NCBI GenBank assembly: GCA_027415455.1
Contig: DAIBSV010000107.1
Coordinates: forward strand, 1-6,114
Length of the DNA stretch: 6,114 nucleotides
Source of the DNA: Nitrospirota bacterium
Lineage (GTDB): Bacteria > Nitrospirota_A > Leptospirillia > Leptospirillales > Leptospirillaceae
Direction of reading: 5' to 3'
The position numbers were made by a program, and so were the translations under genes. Numbering within the stretch: the stretch's first letter is position 1; each line of letters starts with the position of its first letter. Below the pieces are notes generated by a model, which saw nothing but the letters and a program-made list of their open reading frames with translations, made no database searches and was not told where the DNA came from. Below are positions 1 to 4,305 of this stretch, in pieces.

Positions 1-627
1 ATGCTGGAGATCCCTTCCAAGGCATAGGCGAGAAGAAGCGAGCCCTCCGCCACGAGAAAAGACAGTCCGGTCGTCCCGACAAGGCGGGCGGGGAGGGCAA
101 GGTCCGGATGGCCGAAGAGGAGAGATCCGAGAGGATTCCAGGGGAAGCCCGTGAGAATTTCAGTCCGTCCGGCCTCGGACAGAATCCAGAGCGCAGGTGC
201 CAGGAGAATGGCCTGGGGGGCAAGTGTCGCTTTCCCCTCTTTCCAGAGCGGCAGAAGGAGTGTTCCCATTCTGAAAAAGGCAGGGAAAAGGGCCAGGTAA
301 AGGGAAAAAAGCAATAGGCCCCCCCAGGGAAAGCGGAAGAGGCAGATGGCCGTAGTCGCCCATGGAGACCAGGAGCCAGCGGATTCCGATGATGTTGGCC
401 GCAAGGCCAAAGGCCATCCCCTCGGCCAAGGCGCGGCGAAGAGAGACGGGCTTCAAAAGGAAGAATGGGAGAAGGGCGGGAAAGATGATCCAGAAACTCG
501 GGACCGTGAGGGTCTTCTGGTCGAAAAGAAGACCGAAGACGGATCCGGAAAGAAAAAACAGGAGAAGCCTGAAGGAGCCGGTTGATGGAACAGGAACTGG
601 AATGCGGAAGGCTCTGGGGGAGGACAT
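1..627 (-). CDS. lnt: Apolipoprotein N-acyltransferase, 5' part, frameshifted and truncated by the window edge
   Basis: Lnt transfers an acyl chain from phospholipid to the N-terminal Cys of apolipoproteins in the inner membrane, the last step of lipoprotein maturation. ATG at 627 opens a frame with hydrophobic segments at residues ~21-35, 45-58 and 70-87 and the Lnt-like stretch GIRWLLVSMGDYG (81-93). At the G7 tract (plus 319-325) this frame turns into unlikely sequence. Removing one G restores a continuous Lnt reading to the edge (~208 residues in all), with further membrane segments and the conserved E-x-x-R...TGFPWN motif (TGFPWN at plus 135-152). The C-terminal nitrilase domain with the Glu-Lys-Cys triad lies outside the window; the family is usually about 500 residues. 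A stop codon lies five codons upstream of this ATG, so it is the earliest possible start; no clear ribosome binding site precedes it. Identity is firm; whether the gene is truly broken, phase-variable or misread is open. Confidence 0.85.
319..325 (-). other. G7 homopolymer at the lnt frame break
   Basis: Seven G on the minus strand (seven C on the plus strand) at codons 101-103 of lnt. Upstream the Lnt frame is good (…LPLPLSLGG). Downstream the Lnt-like reading continues only if the tract is counted as six, giving LSLGGLLLFSLYLALFPAFF, a membrane helix. Without the correction the protein ends at plus 160 after about 50 implausible residues. This is either a one-base miscount in sequencing or a slipped tract in the genome. 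Confidence 0.85.
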
Positions 628-802
628 GAGGGGAGAGTATCATGGAGGGAGATCGGCCGCAATGTGGTGGCCGCGGGGGGGGAACTTTTCGTTCCGGGAT
701 CTGTGGATTTCAGGTGGGAATTTCAAGATAATGAAACATCACGCGGTTCTGTCGTTTCGCGGGGGGTTAGAATCAATCACAATTTAGACCGGGGATGAGC
801 CT
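628..802. promoter_or_regulatory. Divergent intergenic region between lnt and the LTxxQ-protein gene
   Basis: These 175 nt are AT-richer than the flanking genes, and no gene is seen. For the plus-strand gene there are two -10-like hexamers, GATAAT (727-732) and TAGAAT (768-773), each one mismatch from TATAAT, but neither has a convincing -35 at 16-18 nt. A run of eight G sits at 675-682, about 48 nt upstream of the lnt start. The 14-mer GAATCAATCACAAT (770-783) recurs inside the next gene. No operator was recognised. Promoter positions are tentative; that the region must hold promoters follows from the divergent layout. Confidence 0.4.
770..783 (+). repeat. 14-nt direct repeat, copy 1 (intergenic)
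   Basis: GAATCAATCACAAT lies 19 nt before the GTG start of the LTxxQ-protein gene. An identical copy is at 1243-1256 inside the same gene. Its role is unknown. Confidence 0.5.
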
Positions 803-1342
803 GTGGTCATGGTGCGGAAAGAAGGATCAGGAAAAGAGGGAGTCAAACGGAAAATGAGTTTTGGCGCACTTTTCGGCGGAATCCTGTGTGTGGCGGTCCT
901 TCTCTGGGCTCCGGGTCCTGCAAGGGCGGGTGATCTTGGGGCCTTTCAGTCCAGCGTGATCTCGACGGATCTGTTCCTGTCATGGATTCCCTCCCAGGCG
1001 AAAGATCTCCATCTGACCTCCGGCCAGGTGGCGGCACTCAGAGAGGTGCAGGGGGATTTCAAGGGAAAGAGCGCCGAAGTTGGCCGGCGCATCGAACGCA
1101 ACGCCAGGATCCTCGGCAAGGAAGTCGGGAAGTATCCGATCGATCTTTCAAAAATCAAGCCCGCCATCGGCGAGATCAGCACTCTCCGTGGAGAGCTGAC
1201 CTATCATGCCATCAAAAGCCTCTACCGGGTCCAGACCATTTTGAATCAATCACAATGGGACCAAGCCAAGGCCGAATGGGCGCACATTCTTGCAGCAAAA
1301 GCCGTCGAGTCGTCTCCGGCTCCGTCCACAGGGAAGAAGTAA
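803..1342 (+). CDS. Exported LTxxQ-motif protein, Spy/CpxP/ZraP-like
   Basis: A small exported, probably helical protein of up to 179 residues. A basic n-region (KRK, 15-17) is followed by a hydrophobic core (~19-37) and a signal-peptidase I site A-R-A at 40-42, so the mature protein should begin at about Gly43 in the periplasm. The mature part has LTSGQ at 71-75 and a second, degenerate copy LNQSQ at 147-151, separated by charged helix-forming sequence. That is the layout of the LTxxQ family (Spy, CpxP, ZraP), whose members are periplasmic chaperones or modulators of envelope and metal stress. No His-rich metal site or Cys pair is seen in the mature part. The GTG at 803 has GGGGA seven nt upstream. 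ATG at 809 and ATG at 854 (GAGGGAG eleven nt upstream) are alternatives that keep the signal peptide. The gene diverges from lnt and converges on the lipoprotein gene. The family assignment rests on motif spacing only and could be wrong. Confidence 0.65.
   Translation: MVMVRKEGSGKEGVKRKMSFGALFGGILCVAVLLWAPGPARAGDLGAFQSSVISTDLFLSWIPSQAKDLHLTSGQVAALREVQGDFKGKSAEVGRRIERNARILGKEVGKYPIDLSKIKPAIGEISTLRGELTYHAIKSLYRVQTILNQSQWDQAKAEWAHILAAKAVESSPAPSTGKK
1243..1256 (+). repeat. 14-nt direct repeat, copy 2 (within the LTxxQ gene)
   Basis: GAATCAATCACAAT matches 770-783 exactly. Here it is coding and spans the degenerate second LTxxQ motif (reads L-N-Q-S-Q-W). It is AT-rich within a GC-rich gene. Confidence 0.5.
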
Positions 1343-1362
1343 GGCCTTTTCCCCCGAGGGTC

Positions 1363-1815
1363 CTAGGGGAGGTGGACCAGATTGTATCCCCCTCCCTGTC
1401 CCTCGATCCACCAGTTCCCCGGCCAGAGGCCGCCCGGAACGCCGCCTGCCGTCGTTGTCCCGTACGTTGGAGGGGGCAGAAACTCCTGAGAGATCCGGGG
1501 ATTGTTTCCCCCAAAGAGATGGTCCAGAAAATAGCCGAGGGTCCCTTCATTCAGGAGCTGCGACCGGGGGTTCTGGTCGTTGCCGAGCGGAGCAAGACCG
1601 AGCGGGCCGGTGTTTCCAAGAGGCGAACCGGGTGCAAGAGCCTCTGATGCCGGATTGGTCTGGGCAGGAGGGACCGTGGGGGAGGAGGCCGACGGGGAGG
1701 TCGAGTCATTTCCTCCGATGGTCTGTCCTCCGAAGTTGAAGGCGCAGCCCGAAAGGCCCGCAAGGAGGAGTCCAACGGACAAGGACAGGACTGAAGAACG
1801 GAGAGTCGGATGCAT
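1363..1815 (-). CDS. Gly/Pro/Ser-rich lipoprotein of unknown function
   Basis: A 150-residue protein with a lipoprotein signal peptide: short n-region with Arg6, hydrophobic core SLSVGLLLAG (11-20) and lipobox L-S-G-C with the lipidated Cys at 24. Residue +2 is Ala rather than Asp, which in well-studied diderms means export to the outer membrane. The mature part is low in complexity: Ser/Thr/Pro/Gly-rich at 30-80, a more ordered patch around LLNEGTLGYFLDHLF (87-101), then a Gly/Pro/Trp-rich tail (WPGNWW at 131-136, GQGGGYNLVHLP at the end). I recognise no family. ATG 1815 was chosen over an in-frame ATG at 1878 because AGGAG lies six nt upstream and the lipobox then falls at the normal distance. 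It ends 20 nt from the converging LTxxQ gene with no clear terminator between. Lnt, encoded nearby, would be expected to acylate it. Confidence 0.72.
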   Translation of the reverse strand: MHPTLRSSVLSLSVGLLLAGLSGCAFNFGGQTIGGNDSTSPSASSPTVPPAQTNPASEALAPGSPLGNTGPLGLAPLGNDQNPRSQLLNEGTLGYFLDHLFGGNNPRISQEFLPPPTYGTTTAGGVPGGLWPGNWWIEGQGGGYNLVHLP

Positions 1816-1821
1816 GGAGGG

Positions 1822-1826
1822 CTCCT
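1822..1826 (-). promoter_or_regulatory. Ribosome binding site AGGAG of the lipoprotein gene
   Basis: On the minus strand AGGAG is followed by six nt (CCCTCC) and then ATG at 1815. It decides the start: the upstream in-frame ATG at 1878 lacks such a site and would put 21 polar residues before the signal peptide. Confidence 0.7.
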
Positions 1827-1851
1827 GATTGAAGGGTGGCTCGTTGCCCTG

Positions 1852-1903
1852 AGAGTCTTTAGGACCATCATACACCAACCCCCGTCCCTATGGGAAAGAC
1901 TCT
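1852..1903. repeat. Perfect 9-bp inverted repeat between divergent genes
   Basis: AGAGTCTTT (1852-1860) and AAAGACTCT (1895-1903) are exact reverse complements separated by 34 nt, in the short space between the lipoprotein and ligase genes. The arms bracket the best -10-like hexamer of the lipoprotein promoter (TATGAT on the minus strand, 1867-1872). No T-run follows, so it does not look like a terminator. A pair of operator half-sites is possible; chance is not excluded. Confidence 0.45.
1867..1872 (-). promoter_or_regulatory. Candidate -10 element of the lipoprotein gene
   Basis: TATGAT on the minus strand, one mismatch from TATAAT, lies 51 nt upstream of the lipoprotein ATG. The expected -35 position (about 1890-1896) has only a poor match (TTTCCC/TTCCCA). 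It is placed between the arms of the 1852-1903 inverted repeat. Weak evidence from sequence alone. Confidence 0.3.
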
Positions 1904-1931
1904 GACTTTCGAGTGAAAGATCATCATTTTT

Positions 1932-1945
1932 GGGAGGATTTGTTG
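1932..1945 (+). promoter_or_regulatory. Ribosome binding site and TTG start of the DNA ligase
   Basis: GGGAGG (1932-1937) stands five nt before TTG 1943. Starting there gives MKFDLFSEYLSHMEGTSGRL, which matches how archaeal-type ligases begin (a short Met-rich start, then a helix with an E-x-T-S-x-R-L motif). The upstream in-frame GTG at 1913 has no ribosome binding site and adds ten residues (VKDHHFWEDL) not expected in the family. Confidence 0.65.
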
Positions 1946-3769
1946 AAGTTTGACCTCTTTTCGGAATATCTCTCCCATATGGAAGGGACCTCGGGACGTC
2001 TCGAGCTGGCGAAACAGTTATCCAGTCTTCTGTCCGAACTGACCCCCTCCGAAACTCCTCCCGCCCTCTACATGGTCCAGGGGCAGCTTCTTCCTCCCTT
2101 TGCCGGAGAGCCGATGGGGATGGCCTCCCGGCTTCTTCTGAAGGCCATGGACCGGGCGCTGGAAAAGAACGAGGGAGGGGGGGGATCGCCGGATCTGACT
2201 GCTCTCCTGGCCGAGGCGGGAGATCCGGGGATCCTGGCCGAGCGTCTCGGAATGGGACGGGAGCATGGACGCTTGAATCTTTCGGAAGTCTACGAATCCC
2301 TTCTCCAGATTTCGCGCCAGAGCGGATCAGGGTCCCAGGAGGAGAAGATTTCACGCCTGGCCTCTTTGTTTCGGGCCGTTTCCCCCCTGTCTTCGCGCTA
2401 TCTGGCCCGCTTTGTCATGGGACGGCTCAGGCTCGGGGTAGGTGACTCCACTATCGTTGACGCTCTGGCCCGGACAGTCCTGAGAACTCCACCGGAGGAT
2501 GAGAAGGGCTGGAAGGCGGAAATGAAGAGCGTTCGGCAGAAGGTCGAAGGAGCCTACAATCTCTGTTCAGACCTCGGACGGGTTGGCGAGGTCCTTCGTC
2601 GGGATGGTCTCGAGGGGCTCGGGAGCATCCGGCCCTCCGTCGGATATCCCATTCGTATGGCTCTTTGCGAGCGCCTGGGCTCCGGGGCCGAAATCATCGA
2701 AAAGCTTGGGCGGGCCGCTGTCGAATCGAAGTATGACGGATTTCGATGCCAGATTCATTGCGACGGATCCCATGTCAGGATCTTTTCCCGGAATCTGGAG
2801 GAGACGACCGGCATGTTCCCCGAGCTGGCCCGGGAAGCACGGAGGATTCTGGGGCACCGGTCTGCGATTTTCGAGGGGGAGGCCCTCGGGTATGACGGGG
2901 AGAATGACTCCTACCATCCTTTTCAGGTGACGATCACCCGGAAAAGGAAGCACAACATCCTCGAGAAATCCGAGGAGATCCCCCTCAAGTGTCTTGTCTT
3001 CGACGTGCTTTTCCTGGACGGAGAGCCGGTCATGGACCGGCCGTTTTCGGAACGTCGACGACTTCTGGAGGGGATCTTCCCGGTCCACCGAAGGACTCTC
3101 TCGGAGCGGGAGGTCCCCCCTGACCAGGTGTTCGGAGCCTCGCGGCTGATCGAAACGGACGACCCCCACACGATCGATCTCTTTTTCGACGAGGTGGTGG
3201 AGGAAGGCTTTGAGGGGATCATCGCCAAGCGGCTTGATGGCGTTTACACGGCCGGCTCCAGAAACTTCAACTGGATCAAGCTCAAGCGTTCCTACAAGGG
3301 AGCCCTTTCCGATACCGTCGATCTGGTTCTGATTGGGTACTACCGGGGGAAGGGTCTCCGGACGCGCCTTGGGATCGGTGCGGTCCTTGGTGCGGTGTTC
3401 GACCCGGTGAAGGGGGAATATCTGTCCGTGGCGCGCATCGGCTCGGGACTGACGGAAGAAAAGTGGAAGGAACTCAGAGAGATGCTGGACGACCTGCGGG
3501 TTCCCGATCCTCCCTCCGTCGTGCGGTCCGGCCTCGTGCCGGATTTCTGGGTCTTTCCCAAAATCGTCGTGACTGTCCTGGCCGACGAACTGACGCGCTC
3601 TCCCGTTCATCTGGCCGGACGGGAAGAGGGAGAAGAGGAGGGCTATGCCCTTCGGTTCCCCCGAATGGTTTCGGGCCCCCGGGCCGACAAGGGACCGGAA
3701 GAGGCGACCACGGTCGATGAAATCCGGCGTCTTTTCGACCTCCAGCGTCAACGCTCCCTCCGGGAGTGA
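1943..3769 (+). CDS. lig: ATP-dependent DNA ligase (archaeal/eukaryotic type)
   Basis: Seals nicks in double-stranded DNA through enzyme-AMP and DNA-AMP intermediates, using ATP. At 608 residues it is full length. An N-terminal DNA-binding domain (~1-200) carries YLARFVMGRLRLGVGDSTIV at 153-172. The adenylation domain has motif I E-S-K-Y-D-G-F-R (261-268, catalytic Lys263), SRNLEETTGMFPEL downstream, motif III with Glu313 (EGE where DGE is usual), motif IV EGIIAK (424-429) and motif V WIKLKR (444-449). The OB-fold ends with motif VI RFPR (571-574). There is no LigD-type polymerase or phosphoesterase domain and no BRCT or zinc finger, so this is not the NAD-dependent LigA and not a typical NHEJ ligase. 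In bacteria such stand-alone enzymes usually act in repair beside LigA. Archaeal origin by transfer is plausible but untested. A run of eight G at 2177-2184 (NEGGGGSP) stays in frame. It is followed 84 nt later by hsp20 on the same strand. The start could instead be GTG 1913. Confidence 0.95.
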   Translation: MKFDLFSEYLSHMEGTSGRLELAKQLSSLLSELTPSETPPALYMVQGQLLPPFAGEPMGMASRLLLKAMDRALEKNEGGGGSPDLTALLAEAGDPGILAERLGMGREHGRLNLSEVYESLLQISRQSGSGSQEEKISRLASLFRAVSPLSSRYLARFVMGRLRLGVGDSTIVDALARTVLRTPPEDEKGWKAEMKSVRQKVEGAYNLCSDLGRVGEVLRRDGLEGLGSIRPSVGYPIRMALCERLGSGAEIIEKLGRAAVESKYDGFRCQIHCDGSHVRIFSRNLEETTGMFPELAREARRILGHRSAIFEGEALGYDGENDSYHPFQVTITRKRKHNILEKSEEIPLKCLVFDVLFLDGEPVMDRPFSERRRLLEGIFPVHRRTLSEREVPPDQVFGASRLIETDDPHTIDLFFDEVVEEGFEGIIAKRLDGVYTAGSRNFNWIKLKRSYKGALSDTVDLVLIGYYRGKGLRTRLGIGAVLGAVFDPVKGEYLSVARIGSGLTEEKWKELREMLDDLRVPDPPSVVRSGLVPDFWVFPKIVVTVLADELTRSPVHLAGREEGEEEGYALRFPRMVSGPRADKGPEEATTVDEIRRLFDLQRQRSLRE

Positions 3770-3785
3770 CAGGCCGGCATTCTTT

Positions 3786-3805
3786 CTCTCGAGGCCGGAC
3801 GAGAG
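3786..3805 (+). promoter_or_regulatory. Small hairpin upstream of hsp20
   Basis: CTCTCG (3786-3791) and CGAGAG (3800-3805) can form a six-bp stem with an eight-nt loop (AGGCCGGA). No T-run follows, so it is not a standard terminator of the ligase gene; it may belong to the hsp20 leader. TACAAT immediately downstream (3806-3811) resembles a -10 box but lacks a good -35. No CIRCE (GAGTGCTAA) or sigma-32 type promoter is visible. Confidence 0.3.
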
Positions 3806-3839
3806 TACAATCAGTCGCTGATGAACAGAACCCCCAGAC

Positions 3840-3856
3840 AAGGAGACGGAGAGTTG
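3840..3856 (+). promoter_or_regulatory. Ribosome binding site and TTG start of hsp20
   Basis: AAGGAG (3840-3845) precedes TTG 3854 by eight nt. The upstream in-frame ATG at 3821 has no ribosome binding site and would place AAGGAG inside the coding sequence. TTG 3854 gives a 149-residue protein, a usual length for bacterial Hsp20. Another in-frame ATG at 3869 has no matching site. Confidence 0.6.
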
Positions 3857-4303
3857 AAACCACACGATATGGAGCGTTTTTTCTGGCAGCTCGAAGGAGC
3901 CCTTTCCAAGGGCATGTGGCCGGACATCGTTTTCAAGGCCGCGGGAGACGGCCGCTGGTCGCCGATGACGGACATCTACGAGACCGATGAAGAGACGGTC
4001 ATCAAGATGGATCTGGCCGGGGTCCAGAAGGACGAGATCTCGATTATCGTGGAGGGAAACAGGCTTCTCGTCCGGGGGATGCGAAAGGACGAATCGAAGA
4101 CATACGAACCCCAGAAAAAGAAGAACTACGTCCAGATGGAGATCAATTACGGGGAGTTCGAACGCGTGTTTCTTCTTCGGGACGGAATCGAGGGCCGGCC
4201 GGTTCGTGCGGAGTATACCTCGGGATTCCTCCGGATTATCGTCGGCAAGAAACCGAAGCAGAAGCTCAATGTTCCCATCACCTTTTCGGAAGGGGGACAA
4301 TAG
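3854..4303 (+). CDS. hsp20: Small heat-shock protein, Hsp20/alpha-crystallin family
   Basis: An ATP-independent cytoplasmic holdase that binds unfolding proteins and keeps them for refolding or proteolysis. The 149-residue protein has a short N-terminal arm (1-33, with FFWQLEGAL) and an alpha-crystallin domain at ~35-132: W-S-P-M-T-D-I-Y-E-T-D-E (35-46), M-D-L-A-G-V (52-57, where DLPGV is usual), an N-Y-G-E-F-E-R strand (98-104), and A-E-Y-T-S-G-F-L-R-I (119-128), the equivalent of the family's AxxxNGVL signature. The C-terminal tail holds V-P-I at 140-142, an I/V-x-I motif used for oligomer assembly. Its stop (TAG) overlaps the lon GTG by one base, so the two are almost surely co-transcribed and translationally coupled. 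In E. coli the small heat-shock proteins IbpA/B are known Lon substrates, which makes the pairing sensible. Start TTG 3854 is preferred over ATG 3821. Confidence 0.92.
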   Translation: MKPHDMERFFWQLEGALSKGMWPDIVFKAAGDGRWSPMTDIYETDEETVIKMDLAGVQKDEISIIVEGNRLLVRGMRKDESKTYEPQKKKNYVQMEINYGEFERVFLLRDGIEGRPVRAEYTSGFLRIIVGKKPKQKLNVPITFSEGGQ

Positions 4304-4305
4304 TG
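4291..4305 (+). promoter_or_regulatory. lon ribosome binding site inside hsp20, with stop-start overlap
   Basis: AGGGGG (4291-4296) lies within the last codons of hsp20, six nt before GTG 4303. The stop TAG (4301-4303) shares its G with the GTG start (4303-4305). This supports translational coupling and fixes the lon start. Confidence 0.8.

Noticed and set aside
108..787. Several plus-strand open frames opposite lnt
   Set aside because: Lys/Arg/Glu-rich reading of the complement of a membrane protein; no ribosome binding site or domain.
1351..1369. CCCC/GGGG hairpin between the converging LTxxQ and lipoprotein genes
   Set aside because: Short stem, long loop and no T-run on either side; not a convincing terminator.
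982..1647. Plus-strand open frame across the end of the LTxxQ gene and the lipoprotein gene
   Set aside because: Out of frame with the signal-peptide protein and antisense to the lipoprotein; Arg-rich shadow translation.
2177..2184. G8 run in the ligase as a third frameshift
   Set aside because: The reading N-E-G-G-G-G-S-P is in frame and conserved ligase sequence continues on both sides without correction.
1490..2232. 13-nt match GAGATCCGGGGAT at 1490-1502 and 2220-2232
   Set aside because: GC-rich, within coding sequence of two different genes, made of common codons here; chance is the better explanation.
1551..2354. Minus-strand open frame of 267 codons across the lipoprotein gene and ligase start
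   Set aside because: Arg/Pro/Ser-rich translation without motifs; it overlaps two better supported genes.
3770..3853. CIRCE element, ROSE element or sigma-32 promoter before hsp20
   Set aside because: None of the consensus sequences is present; only a weak TACAAT and a short hairpin are seen.
2567..4300. Long open frame (577 codons) on the minus strand opposite the ligase and hsp20
   Set aside because: It is the antisense of two genes with intact, well-conserved motifs; its translation is charged and shows no domain. Long antisense frames are common in GC-rich genes.
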